Positions 38,887-48,246 of a DNA stretch of 64,000 nt are shown here, piece after piece; position 1 is the stretch's first letter, and the number at the start of each line of letters is the position of its first letter. The notes below the pieces were generated by a model. That model had not been told where the DNA came from and searched no databases. It saw only the letters and a program-made list of their open reading frames with translations. The DNA comes from Lysobacter soli (GTDB lineage Bacteria; Pseudomonadota; Gammaproteobacteria; Xanthomonadales; Xanthomonadaceae). Made by a program: the position numbers and the translations under genes. Location of the stretch: contig NZ_QTJR01000006.1 of the NCBI RefSeq assembly GCF_003382285.1, positions 124,001-188,000 of the forward strand, written 5' to 3'.

Positions 38887-40228
38887 GCAGGCGTTCCCAC
38901 AGCTTGGCCGGGATGCGGTGTTCGTCGTCGATCACGAGCAGTGGCTCGATGCCGAGTTCCTGCGCGTCCAGCTGCGGGCGGATCTCGTGCGCGAAGCGGT
39001 CGACCAGCGCGTCCTCGCGCCATTCCGGACGGCCGGCCAGCGCGGCCATCGCCGCACGCGATTCGCGCCCTTCGCCCACGCATTCAAATGGCTTGTGGTT
39101 CTGGTATTCCAGCAGCGCGTCGAAGCCGGGGATCTGCGCCGGATCGTCGAGCAGGTTGCGGCCAAAGATGCCCATCAGGCGCGGCTTCGGCATGAACGGC
39201 GCGAGCGCGAGGAACACGAAGTGGCACTTCGGGCACACGCCGCACCAGCGACTCGCCGGACGCTCGCCAAGAATGTGGAAGTTGCGGTTGCAGCTGCTGA
39301 AGTGCGCGTCGTAGCGGTCGGTCTTCGCGAACTGGCGCGCGACGGCGAGCTCGCTGAGCGGGCGCAGCAGCGAGTAGTAGTGCAGGTCCGCGGCGACGTG
39401 GCGCTGCACGTATTCGCCGAATGCGCGTTCGCACTCCCAACCCTTCGACCACTGGTGGTTCACTTCGCCCGTGCCTTCGATGACGCTGCCGTAGCTGGCC
39501 GAGCGTTCGTTCGAGAACACCACCTGGTCCACGCCCAGCAGCACGGCGGCGAAGACCATGATCGCGGAGTTCAGCACCGTCACCGGAATGTGGCCGTTCC
39601 ACGCACCTTCGCGGTTGTAGTCGAACAGCTGCGGCGCCAGTGCGCGGCCGAGGTTGAGCGTCGGCAGGCCCGTGCGTTCGGCGCACGCGCGGATCAGCTG
39701 CGAGCCGCCGATCCACGTCACCGTCTGTTCGACGCCCAGCGTGCGCAGCGCTTCGATGCTGACCAGCGAGTCCTTGCCGCCGCCGATGGCGACGAGAGCG
39801 TGTTCGCGCAGGCCGAGTTTCGGCGACGTCGCATTGCCCTGCTCCGCGACCGGGAACTGGATCTTCCCGTGCAGGTTCAGGCCATTGCGATACGCGAACT
39901 CGCCCAGGCCGTTGACGTAGATCAGCTCCAGCAGCGCGGCGGTGTCGGCATCTATCGCGTACGAGTCGATGCGGATCTCCGACGGCACCGCGGCCTTGTA
40001 GTAGCTCACGCCGGCGATCAGGTGCAGCAGGCGCAGCGCGCGCTCCGCGGCGGCCGAACGCTCGGGATCGAGCGCGAACGGCGCACCCGGCACGGTGATC
40101 GTCTCGATCATTTCCGGGCCGTCGTCGAAGGCGTACACCAGCTGCGCGACGCCCGTGTCCGCGTCGAATCCGCAGCGCACGAAACGGAACGCGCCGATGG
40201 CGTCGCGGTTGAATTTCCACTCACTCAT
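38867..40228 (-). CDS. murL: UDP-MurNAc-L-Ala-L-Glu epimerase MurL
   Basis: Epimerase of 453 residues that converts the terminal L-Glu of UDP-MurNAc-L-Ala-L-Glu to D-Glu, replacing free D-Glu from MurI. It has an ATP-pyrophosphatase-like SIGGGKDS-type loop ([18 protein letters not shown]), [11 protein letters not shown], and a Cys-rich segment [20 protein letters not shown] 40228 overlaps the stop of the lysAC gene (ATGA). The assignment rests on motifs plus the pairing with murD2. Confidence 0.9.
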   Translation of the reverse strand: MSEWKFNRDAIGAFRFVRCGFDADTGVAQLVYAFDDGPEMIETITVPGAPFALDPERSAAAERALRLLHLIAGVSYYKAAVPSEIRIDSYAIDADTAALLELIYVNGLGEFAYRNGLNLHGKIQFPVAEQGNATSPKLGLREHALVAIGGGKDSLVSIEALRTLGVEQTVTWIGGSQLIRACAERTGLPTLNLGRALAPQLFDYNREGAWNGHIPVTVLNSAIMVFAAVLLGVDQVVFSNERSASYGSVIEGTGEVNHQWSKGWECERAFGEYVQRHVAADLHYYSLLRPLSELAVARQFAKTDRYDAHFSSCNRNFHILGERPASRWCGVCPKCHFVFLALAPFMPKPRLMGIFGRNLLDDPAQIPGFDALLEYQNHKPFECVGEGRESRAAMAALAGRPEWREDALVDRFAHEIRPQLDAQELGIEPLLVIDDEHRIPAKLWERLRAQFAA

Positions 40229-42798
40229 TCGATTGCTTCCTCGGCCGGAAGGGCCCGCAGGTTGTAGGTGTTGGCCATCGCCATGCCGTATGCGCCGGCG
40301 TCGGCGACCAGGATCACGTCGCCCTCGGCGGTATCGGCCGGCAGCGTGCGGCCGCGGCCGATCACGTCGCTGCTCTCGCAGATCGGACCGACCACGTCGA
40401 ACACGGCGGTGTCGCCGTCGCGCGACAGGTTGAAGATTCCGTGGTACGCCTCGTACATCGCCGGGCGCATCAGTGCGTTCATGCCGCCGTCGCAACCGAC
40501 GCGGCGCACGCCGTCCTTCTCGACGACCTGCGTCGTGGTCAGAAGCAGCGCGCCGCTTTCGGCGACGAGGTAGCGACCGGGCTCGATGACCAGGCCGTAG
40601 CGCGGATACGCGGCCTTGATCTCCTCCAGCCCCGCGCGCCACAGCGGCAGGTCGAACTGCGGCGCTTCGGGCGTGTACGGAATCGGCAAACCGCCGCCGA
40701 TGTCGATGGTCTCGATCGTGCCGATGCCATCGGCCAAGCCGGCCAGGTGCGCGTAGACGCCGCGCCAGTGCTGGGGATCCTCGATGCCGCTGCCCAGGTG
40801 CGCGTGCAGGCCGCTGATGCGGATGCCGAGCTTGCGCGCCTCCTCGACGAACGCATCGAAGCGCGTCATCGGCAGGCCGAATTTCGCCGCTACGCCGCCG
40901 GTCTTGACCTTCTCGTGGTGGCCTTCGCCATGGCCGAGGTCGATGCGCAGCCAGATCGTGCGATTACGGAACACGTCCGGCCAGCGCTGCAGCGCTTCGA
41001 TGTTGTCGAGTGTGACGATGATGCCGCGCTCGAACGCCGCCTCGTACTCGCGACGCGGCGCGAAGCTCGGCGTGAACAGCACACGGCTGGGCGTGATGTG
41101 CGGCAACGTTGCGAACACATGGTCGAACTCGCCCTGCGACACGCACTCCAGCCCGAAGCCCTCGCCGACCAGCGTGCGCAGGATCTCCGGATGCGGATTG
41201 GCCTTGATCGCGTAGAAGCAGCGATCCACCGCACTGGTCGCGCTGAGCGAACGCGCGCGATCGCGCACCGTCGCCAGGTCGTAGACATAACGCGGCGTGC
41301 CCTGCGCGGCGAGCGAAAGCAACTGCTCGCGACGACCGCGCCACCACGCCGGCGCACGCTGCGGCGCGCCGAACGCGATCTCGCGCCAGCTCGGGCCGAA
41401 CACCGTCGCATCGCGCACGGGCATGGCGCGCGAGCGGATGAGTTCGGCGTGCAGGTGCGGCAGCAGGCCTTCAGCGTCGGCTTCGTCGATGACGAAGGTG
41501 AGGTTGAGATCGTTCGACGACTGCGAGATCAGGTGCACGTGCTGGCGGCCGAACGTCGCCCAGATGTCGGACAGGCGATGCAGCAGCGAGCGCATGCCGC
41601 GACCGACCAGCGTGATCGCCGCGCACGGCGCGATGACCTTAACGCGGCAGATCTCGGCGAGGTCCGCACTCAGCGCTTCGAGCACGTTCGTCGTGACCAG
41701 GTTCTCGCTGGGATCCAGCGACACGGTGACGTTGGTCTCCGACGAACCGATCAGGTCGATCGACAGACCGTGGCGCTTGAAGCGTTCGAACACGTCGGCG
41801 AGGAAGCCGACCTGCTGCCACATGCCGATGCTTTCCATCGACACCAGCACGATGCCGTTGCGGCGGCTGATCGCCTTCACGCCCGGCACCGTCGCGGCGG
41901 TCGCGTCGATGCGCGTGCCGGGCAGTTCGGGGCGTTCGGTGTCGAGGATCGCCATCGGCACGCCGGCGTCGCGGCAGGGTGCGATCGATCGCGGATGCAG
42001 CACCTTCGCGCCGGTCGTCGCGATCTCCTGCGCTTCGGCGTAATGCAGACGCGTGAGCAGTCGTGCTTCGGGCACGTCGCGCGGGTTGGCGCTGAACATG
42101 CCAGGGACGTCGGTCCAGATCTCGACGCGCTGCGCTTTCAGCAACGCACCGAAGTACGCGGCCGACGTATCCGAGCCACCGCGGCCGAGGATCGCGGTGC
42201 TGCCGTCGCCATGGCGCGAGATGAAGCCCTGCGTGATCAGCGCGCGCGTCGGCTGCGTGGAGAAACGCTCGCCAAAACCGTCGCCGTCGAGTCGGCAATT
42301 CACCGACAACCGCTGCGACCACGCGCTGGCGTTGGGCAGCGACACCGCATCGAGCCAGTCGCGTGCATCGCACCAGCCGAAATCCAGGCCCTGCGACCGC
42401 AGGTACGCGGCGCCAAGCGTGGACGAGAGCAGCTCGCCCTGTGCGAGCACTTCCGCCTGCCAGTCGAGCGGACGCGTCACGACGCGCGCATCGGTGCCGA
42501 GCGCCTGCAACGCGGCGAGGCGCTCGCCGAGCACGGTGTCGGCGTCCAGGTCGAGTTCGCCACAGAACGCGCGATGGCGTTCGACCAGCGCGGCGATGCG
42601 TGCGTCGACGTCGTCACCATTGGCGATCGCCTGCAGCTCGTTGGTCACGCCCGACAGCGCGGAGACCACGACCAGCACGCGGACGCCCTCATCGGCCATG
42701 CGTTTTCCGGCGAGGCGTCCGATGGTGTCCCAACGGTTCCGACGGGACACCGAGGTGCCGCCGAACTTGAGTACTACCCAGCGATTCGCTTCCGCCAC
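40225..42798 (-). CDS. Bifunctional aspartate kinase / diaminopimelate decarboxylase
   Basis: Fusion of 857 residues carrying the first and last steps of lysine synthesis. The N-terminal kinase (about 1-460) begins WVVLKFGGTSVSRRNRW and has two ACT regulatory segments (SIGMWQQVGFLADVFERFK and the following VGRGMRSLLH part). The C-terminal PLP barrel (about 480-857) has YAIKANPHPEIL with the cofactor lysine, HLGSGIEDPQHW, DIGGGLPIPY and ICESSDVIGRG. Start GTG 42798 follows AAAGGA by 9 bp. The fusion is usual in xanthomonads. Allosteric lysine/threonine control is probable but unproven. Confidence 0.94.
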   Translation of the reverse strand: MAEANRWVVLKFGGTSVSRRNRWDTIGRLAGKRMADEGVRVLVVVSALSGVTNELQAIANGDDVDARIAALVERHRAFCGELDLDADTVLGERLAALQALGTDARVVTRPLDWQAEVLAQGELLSSTLGAAYLRSQGLDFGWCDARDWLDAVSLPNASAWSQRLSVNCRLDGDGFGERFSTQPTRALITQGFISRHGDGSTAILGRGGSDTSAAYFGALLKAQRVEIWTDVPGMFSANPRDVPEARLLTRLHYAEAQEIATTGAKVLHPRSIAPCRDAGVPMAILDTERPELPGTRIDATAATVPGVKAISRRNGIVLVSMESIGMWQQVGFLADVFERFKRHGLSIDLIGSSETNVTVSLDPSENLVTTNVLEALSADLAEICRVKVIAPCAAITLVGRGMRSLLHRLSDIWATFGRQHVHLISQSSNDLNLTFVIDEADAEGLLPHLHAELIRSRAMPVRDATVFGPSWREIAFGAPQRAPAWWRGRREQLLSLAAQGTPRYVYDLATVRDRARSLSATSAVDRCFYAIKANPHPEILRTLVGEGFGLECVSQGEFDHVFATLPHITPSRVLFTPSFAPRREYEAAFERGIIVTLDNIEALQRWPDVFRNRTIWLRIDLGHGEGHHEKVKTGGVAAKFGLPMTRFDAFVEEARKLGIRISGLHAHLGSGIEDPQHWRGVYAHLAGLADGIGTIETIDIGGGLPIPYTPEAPQFDLPLWRAGLEEIKAAYPRYGLVIEPGRYLVAESGALLLTTTQVVEKDGVRRVGCDGGMNALMRPAMYEAYHGIFNLSRDGDTAVFDVVGPICESSDVIGRGRTLPADTAEGDVILVADAGAYGMAMANTYNLRALPAEEAIE

Positions 42799-42982
42799 TG
42801 CAACGGTTCCTTTGATGAGGTTTTGGTGTCTGGTGATGATGGGATGGAATGTGGTTGCCGCCGAAACCATGCCGGCGCGGGGCCGTCACGGAAACTAGAA
42901 TGGCGCGCCGCGCCTGCATGGGCGGATGTCGCACCGTAAACTCCGCGATTCTAGTCGAATATTCCACTCGGACCCCCGCCGA

Positions 42983-43864
42983 ATGACGCTTCGCCGCTAC
43001 CTGCAACTGGATGTGTTCGCCGACCGGCCCGGTGCCGGCAATCCGCTGGCCGTCGTGCTGGACGCTGAGGGCCTGGACGACGCCCGCATGCAGGCCATCG
43101 CCCGCTGGACGCGCTTGCCCGAAACCACCTTCGTTTTCCCGCCCACGCAGCCCGGCGCGGCCTATCGCGTGCGCATGTTCAGTCCGCGGCGCGAAGTGCC
43201 GTTCGCGGGGCATCCGAGCGTGGGCACGGCGCACGTCGTGCTCGACGCGGGGCTGGCGGAACTCGTCGACGGCCAGATCGTGCAGGAAGGCGCGGCCGGA
43301 ACGCTTCCGCTGTCGGTCGAAGGCAGCGGAACGACGCGCACAATCGCGGTGCGCACGCCGCGCGCGCGGGTGGTGGAGGTTGCCGAAACGGGCGATGCGC
43401 GCCTGACGGCGGCGCTGGCCGCACTGGAGCCGGGCGCGTTGCCGCCGGCGCTGATGGACGGCGGGCGCCGCTGGTGGCTCGCCGAAGTCGCCAGCGAATC
43501 GGCGCTGCGCGACGCGACGCCGGACTGGGACGCCATCGCGCACCTGGCCGAAACCACCGAAACGATGGGACTGTGCGCCTTCGCCCGCGCCGATGCAGGC
43601 CGCGATTACGACCTGGTCGTGCGTGCATTCGTCGGCGCGCCGGCTCGGTTCGAGGACGCCGCTTCGGGCGCGGCCAACGCCACGCTCGCCGCGTGGCTCA
43701 AGCACAACGACGCCCTGCCCGGCACCGGCGGTCGATACACGGTGAGCCAAGGGCGCGAAGTCGGTTTCGATGCCCGCCTGCAGTTGCGCGTGGATGCGGA
43801 CGGCGAGGTGTGGTCCGGCGGACAGGTGTGCAACGTCGTGCGCGGGACGATCGACTGGGCCTGA
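42983..43864 (+). CDS. PhzF family epimerase/isomerase
   Basis: Protein of 293 residues with the diaminopimelate-epimerase-like PhzF fold. Seen: LDVFADRPGAGNPLAVV at the N-terminus, the conserved glutamate in TRLPETTFVF (residue about 46), MFSPRREVPFAGHPSVGTAH, and the Gly-rich EDAASGAANATLAAWL. No phenazine genes are nearby, so it is a stand-alone enzyme with unknown substrate. ATG 42983 is close to the divergent lysAC start (184 bp). Confidence 0.9.
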   Translation: MTLRRYLQLDVFADRPGAGNPLAVVLDAEGLDDARMQAIARWTRLPETTFVFPPTQPGAAYRVRMFSPRREVPFAGHPSVGTAHVVLDAGLAELVDGQIVQEGAAGTLPLSVEGSGTTRTIAVRTPRARVVEVAETGDARLTAALAALEPGALPPALMDGGRRWWLAEVASESALRDATPDWDAIAHLAETTETMGLCAFARADAGRDYDLVVRAFVGAPARFEDAASGAANATLAAWLKHNDALPGTGGRYTVSQGREVGFDARLQLRVDADGEVWSGGQVCNVVRGTIDWA

Positions 43865-43883
43865 GAAAGGCTCCCTGCAGTTT

Positions 43884-43953
43884 GATAGCCCGGGTTACGA
43901 CTCAGGCTTTACGCGTCCTGCCCGGGTGCCCTTCGCCCACCCGGGCTACGACG
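43884..43953. repeat. TAGCCCGGGT-type dispersed repeat
   Basis: TAGCCCGGGTTACGACTCAGGC and, inverted after about 20 bp, GCCCGGGTGCCCTTCGCCCA with CCCGGGCTACG. A related copy is at 62865-62911. The palindromic CCCGGG cores and position between convergent genes suit a REP-like element distinct from the CGTCATTCC family. Confidence 0.65.
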
Positions 43954-43961
43954 AAACCCGA

Positions 43962-44597
43962 TTACTCCGGCGTGACGTTCACCCGCACGCGGATACGGTC
44001 GCCGGGGTCGTAACTCGTGCGCGTGGTATAGGTGCGACCGGCGTACTCGTAGGTGACGTCGTAGGCGCTCGCGTTACGGCTGCCGTTGCGCGAGGAGTAG
44101 TAGCCGTCGCCTTCATACACGGGATCGCAGACCCGCACGGTGCCGACGCGTTCGCGCTGCGCCTGGTTCTGGTCGTAGATCTGCCGGCCGGCCATGCCGC
44201 CGACGACGGAGCCAATCGCCGACGTCGCATACCGCGCGCTTCCGCCACCGATCTGGCTGCCGACGGCGGCGCCGACGATGGTGCCGACGATCGTCGAGAC
44301 CGTGCGTCCGGTCTGCGTTCCCGACGGATACGAGCTTCCGCCGTACGGATCGCCGCCGCTGTAATAGCCGTCGTTGCGATAGCCGTCACCGCCGACGTAG
44401 GTCGGGCGCTCGTAGCAGCGCTGCTGCGGCGCACTGGTTTCGTAACGGTCGAACACGGGATCGACGCGGACAACGCGCGCGTAGTCGCTGCTGCTGGTCG
44501 AACCGTACTGGGGATACGACTGCGGGTAGGACTGCGCGTGCACCGAACCGCTCGCGGCGGCGGCCAGCGCGAGGGAAGCGACGATCAGGCGATTCAT
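43962..44597 (-). CDS. Glycine zipper 2TM envelope protein
   Basis: Exported protein of 211 residues. The signal peptide ends at VHAQS (residue 22). A Tyr/Ser/Gly-rich segment leads to a glycine-zipper pair (TIVGTIVGAAVGSQIGG and SAIGSVVGGMAGRQIYD, about 102-142), and a small C-terminal beta domain with VRVCDPVYEG and YEYAGRTYTTRTSYDPGD. Two Cys (one in each soluble part) could form a disulfide. It resembles outer-membrane stress proteins of the SlyB/glycine-zipper group. No lipobox. Confidence 0.85.
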   Translation of the reverse strand: MNRLIVASLALAAAASGSVHAQSYPQSYPQYGSTSSSDYARVVRVDPVFDRYETSAPQQRCYERPTYVGGDGYRNDGYYSGGDPYGGSSYPSGTQTGRTVSTIVGTIVGAAVGSQIGGGSARYATSAIGSVVGGMAGRQIYDQNQAQRERVGTVRVCDPVYEGDGYYSSRNGSRNASAYDVTYEYAGRTYTTRTSYDPGDRIRVRVNVTPE

Positions 44598-44699
44598 GGG
44601 GAGGCTCCGGCGCCGGAAGGGCGTGCGCGCATCGTCCGGCCGCCGCGGGCAATGGGTGCTGAATCCACGCCTTCACATGGGCGCGGCCGCGACGGGGAT

Positions 44700-45401
44700 T
44701 TACCGCGCCGACAGCCGCGCCGTCAGCCAGGCCGCGGCCTGTGTCGCAACCGCGGCCGCCCCGCGCCCGAGCAGCGGAGCGACATGGCCCGGCGAAGCGA
44801 CGCGCAACAGGTCCGCGTCCCAGGCGCGCGCGAGTTCGGCCGTCACCTCGGGCGGGACGTCCTCGTCCTGCGACGAGGCGATGCACAGCGTCGGGCAGGC
44901 CGGCGCGTCCAGCAGCAGGCCGGCATGCGCCTGGCGGAGCACAAGGCCGGACTCGTCGCGCCACCGCCGGAAGGCGAACAGCGCGGTGGCTTCATCCGAA
45001 TCGGGCAGCGCGCGGCGGGTCGAGTCGAGGCGCGCATCGCGCTGCCATGGCACCACGTCGGGCCATTCGCGTGAAGGAAGATCTTCCACCCAAGGCGCGG
45101 GTGGCAGCGGATTGACCAGCACCAGCGCGTCGGCCGCGTCGGCGCACACCATCGCGAGCAGGCCGCCGAGGCTCGCGCCGACCACCGCGCACGGACGCGG
45201 CGACGCTTCCAGCGCGGTGCTCACCTGCGCGGCGTAATCGGCGAGTCCCGTGGCCTCAAGGCCATCTTCGGCCGGCTGGAGGTCCAGCGCCTGCGCCTCG
45301 ATGCCGAGCGCGGCGAACACCCGCCGCCATACGTTCCACTCCCAGCCGCCCCCGCCTGCGCCGTGCACCAGCACGGCGCGGCGGATCGCATTGGTCGCCA
45401 T
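44700..45401 (-). CDS. Alpha/beta-hydrolase, unknown substrate
   Basis: Cytoplasmic hydrolase of 233 residues. Core motifs: VLVHGAGGGGWEWNVW (oxyanion), nucleophile GASLGG near residue 90, an Asp in ASSQDEDVPPE, and a late His in SPGHVAPLL. ATG 45401; the osmC gene ends 9 bp upstream, so the two are likely one transcript. Confidence 0.85.
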   Translation of the reverse strand: MATNAIRRAVLVHGAGGGGWEWNVWRRVFAALGIEAQALDLQPAEDGLEATGLADYAAQVSTALEASPRPCAVVGASLGGLLAMVCADAADALVLVNPLPPAPWVEDLPSREWPDVVPWQRDARLDSTRRALPDSDEATALFAFRRWRDESGLVLRQAHAGLLLDAPACPTLCIASSQDEDVPPEVTAELARAWDADLLRVASPGHVAPLLGRGAAAVATQAAAWLTARLSAR

Positions 45402-45410
45402 CAAGCCCGA

Positions 45411-45848
45411 TCAGCCCTGCAACGAGGCCTGGAGCGTCACCGGCACCGACAGCGCGCGCGAGATGACGCAGCCGGCCTTGGCCGCTTCGGCGTACTGCTG
45501 GAAGGTCGCCTCGTCCACGCCCGGCGCCTTGCCCGTGACGACCAGGTTCACGCCCGTGACCGTCGGCCCCGGGTCCATCCCCGGCTCCATCGTCACTTCG
45601 GCGCGGGTCTGGATGGTGTCGGGTGGCGAGCCGGCCTTGGTCATCACCGCCGACAGCGCCATCGAGAAGCAGCCCGCGTGCGCGGCGGCCAGCAGCTCCT
45701 CGGGATTGGTGCCCTTCTCGTCGCCGAAGCGCGTCTTGAAGGAGTAGTTCTGGTCGGTGAACAAGCCGCTCTGGGGCGTGGAAAGTGCGCCTTTTCCGCC
45801 CTGCAGGTCGCCGCGCCACACCGCCTCGGCCGTACGCTTGAATGCCAT
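45411..45848 (-). CDS. osmC: OsmC family peroxiredoxin
   Basis: Thiol-dependent hydroperoxide reductase of 145 residues. The redox cysteines are in LLAAAHAGCFSMALS (Cys about 60) and AKAGCVISRAL (Cys about 126), the OsmC spacing. GTNPEELLAAAHAGC is characteristic. GGAG lies upstream of ATG 45848. Confidence 0.94.
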   Translation of the reverse strand: MAFKRTAEAVWRGDLQGGKGALSTPQSGLFTDQNYSFKTRFGDEKGTNPEELLAAAHAGCFSMALSAVMTKAGSPPDTIQTRAEVTMEPGMDPGPTVTGVNLVVTGKAPGVDEATFQQYAEAAKAGCVISRALSVPVTLQASLQG

Positions 45849-46125
45849 TTCGCTACTCCTTCGTGGGGTGAAAGAGCGTGCAGCCTAGCGTGGCGGACGT
45901 TAGCCGCGCATGCGCATGCGGGCCGCTGCCCCGATGCGGCGTGAAATCCGTCGTCGTTGCCCACTTCTCCCCTCGCCGGCTTGACCACCCCTCCCCCTTG
46001 CGCGAGGCTTTCGCTCCCGGCCCCCGCCGGCACCCGCCATGACCGCCCGCCGAGCGCCCCCTTCGCGCAGGCGCAGCGCCGGACAGCCATGACGGCCTTC
46101 CCACCCTCACGGGAGAAGTCCGCTC
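45849..46125. other. Divergent intergenic region, osmC / EF-G paralogue
   Basis: About 280 bp with no gene seen. CACGGGAGAAG just before 46126 gives the ribosome binding site for the EF-G gene. Two long open frames running through here are not supported. Confidence 0.4.
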
Positions 46126-48168
46126 ATGTCCTACAGCACACAATCCATCCGCAACGTGGCCCTGGCAGGCCACCCCGGCGCCGGCAAAACCACGCTCTTC
46201 GAAGCCCTGCTGCAGGCCGGCGGCGCACTCCAGACGGCAGGCACGATCGAACGCGGCAGCACGGTGTCCGACTTCGATCCGATCGAGAAGCAACGCGGCC
46301 ATTCCATCGACGCCAGCATCGCCAGCATCGACCACGCCGGCATGCACGTGAACCTCATCGACACTCCCGGCTACCCGGACTTCCGCGGCCCCGCGCTGTC
46401 GGCGCTGGGTGCGGTGGAAACGGTGGCGGTCGTCGTCGATGCCGCCGCCGGCGTGGAATACGGCACGCGCCGCATGATGGAGTACGCCCGCGGCCGCAAC
46501 CTGTGCCGGGCGATCATCGTCAACAAGATCGACCACGAAGGCGCGTCGCTCGAAGGCGTACTGGCCGACCTGCGCGAGACCTTCGGCCCCGAATGCCTGC
46601 CGCTCAACCTGCCCGCAGATGGCGGCAGAAAAGTCGTCGACTGCCTGATCAACCCGCAGGGCGACAGCGACCTCGGGCCCGTGGCCGAATGGCATCAGAA
46701 GATCCTCGACCAGATCGTCGAGATCAACGAAACGGTGATGGAGCATTACCTGGACCTCGGCGAGGAAGGCCTGTCCGGAGACGAACTGCACGACGCGTTC
46801 GAGCAATGCCTGCGCGAAGGGCATCTGGTGCCGGTGCTGTTCTGCTCGGCCCGCACGGGCGCCGGCATCGGCGAACTGCTGGACGTCGCCGAACGCTGGT
46901 TTCCGAACCCCGCCGAAGCCAACGAGCCGCCGTACGAGAAAGGCCCGGAGCGCACGCGTATCCAGGCCGCGCCGGATCCGAAGGCGCACGTCATCGCCGA
47001 CGTCTTCAAGATCGTCAACGATCCCTTCGTCGGCAAGCTCGGCGTGTTCCGCGTGCACCAAGGCACGGTGAAGAAGGACACGCAGTTGTTCGTCGACGAC
47101 GGCAAGAAGCCGTTCAAGGTCGGCCATCTGTTCAAGCTGCGTGGCAAGGATCACGTCGAGATCGACCAGGCGATTCCCGGCGACATCGCCGCGGTGGCGA
47201 AGGTCGAGGAACTGCACTTCGACGCGGTGCTGCACGACAGCCACGACGAGGACCAGATCCACCTGTCGCCGCTGGATTTCCCGCGCCCGATGTTCGGCCT
47301 CGCGGTCGAAGCGGCGAGCAAGGGACAGGAGCAGAAACTGGCGACGGCACTGCACAAGCTGTCCGAGGAAGACCCGTGCTTCGTCGTCGAACACGAAGCC
47401 GAAACCAACGAGACCGTGATCCGCGGGCTCTCGGACCTGCACCTGCGCATCAACCTGGAGCGGCTGAAGGAACGCTACGGCGTGGAAGTGACTTCGCGTC
47501 CGCCGCGCATCGCCTATCGCGAAACCGTGAGCGGCAAGGCCGAAGGCCACCATCGCCACAAGAAGCAGACCGGCGGCGCGGGCCAGTTCGGCGAGGTATT
47601 CCTGCGCATCGAACCGCTGCCACGCGGCACCGGTTTCGAGTTCGTCGACGAGGTGAAGGGCGGCACGATACCCGGCCAGTTCATGCCGGCGGTGGAGAAA
47701 GGCGTGCGCCAGGTGCTGCAGAGCGGCGCGCTGGCGGGGTATCCGATCCAGGACGTGCGCGTGATCGTCTACGACGGGAAGCATCACCCGGTGGACAGCA
47801 AGGAAGTCGCGTTCGTCGCCGCGGGCAAGAAGGCGTTCCTCGATGCGATCGGCAAGGCGCGGCCGCAGGTGCTCGAACCCATCGTCGAGCTGGAGGTCAA
47901 CGCGCCCGAGCAGCACATGGGCGATGTCAGCGGCGGCCTGGCGAGCAAGCGCGCGCGCATCAGCGGCACCGACAGCGTGCGCGGCAACGAGATCGTCGTG
48001 AAGGCGCAGGTTCCGCTGTCCGAGCTCGAGGGCTATGCGGCCGAACTGAAGTCCGTGACCGCGGGCCGCGGTCGGTATTCGCTGGATTTCAGCCACTACG
48101 AACCGGTGCCGTCGAACGTGCAGCAGAAGCTGGTCGAGGCCTACAAGCCCCGGCACGAAGAGGATTGA
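46126..48168 (+). CDS. EF-G-like translation GTPase (FusA2-type paralogue)
   Basis: Translational GTPase of 680 residues, with EF-G domain order G, II, III, IV, V. G1 is GHPGAGKTT (15-23), G3 DTPGYPDF and G4 NKID. The switch I region reads KQRGHSIDAS where canonical EF-G has RGITI, so this is a diverged paralogue rather than the main fusA, which normally sits in the str operon. Domain IV is present with HHRHKKQTGGAGQFGEV. Similar stand-alone EF-G copies have unclear roles in elongation or recycling. Monocistronic here. Confidence 0.88.
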   Translation: MSYSTQSIRNVALAGHPGAGKTTLFEALLQAGGALQTAGTIERGSTVSDFDPIEKQRGHSIDASIASIDHAGMHVNLIDTPGYPDFRGPALSALGAVETVAVVVDAAAGVEYGTRRMMEYARGRNLCRAIIVNKIDHEGASLEGVLADLRETFGPECLPLNLPADGGRKVVDCLINPQGDSDLGPVAEWHQKILDQIVEINETVMEHYLDLGEEGLSGDELHDAFEQCLREGHLVPVLFCSARTGAGIGELLDVAERWFPNPAEANEPPYEKGPERTRIQAAPDPKAHVIADVFKIVNDPFVGKLGVFRVHQGTVKKDTQLFVDDGKKPFKVGHLFKLRGKDHVEIDQAIPGDIAAVAKVEELHFDAVLHDSHDEDQIHLSPLDFPRPMFGLAVEAASKGQEQKLATALHKLSEEDPCFVVEHEAETNETVIRGLSDLHLRINLERLKERYGVEVTSRPPRIAYRETVSGKAEGHHRHKKQTGGAGQFGEVFLRIEPLPRGTGFEFVDEVKGGTIPGQFMPAVEKGVRQVLQSGALAGYPIQDVRVIVYDGKHHPVDSKEVAFVAAGKKAFLDAIGKARPQVLEPIVELEVNAPEQHMGDVSGGLASKRARISGTDSVRGNEIVVKAQVPLSELEGYAAELKSVTAGRGRYSLDFSHYEPVPSNVQQKLVEAYKPRHEED

Positions 48169-48246
48169 CCCGCCCGCGGGGCCGGCACGCGCGCGACGCG
48201 ATGCCGGCTTCACGCGCCTGTGGCCACTCTGTGCGCTCCGCTACGG

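Noticed and set aside
43170-43630. Open frames opposite phzF
   Set aside because: Shadows of the PhzF gene, which has family motifs throughout.
45853-48213. Open frame of 786 codons on the minus strand
   Set aside because: Antisense shadow of the EF-G gene.
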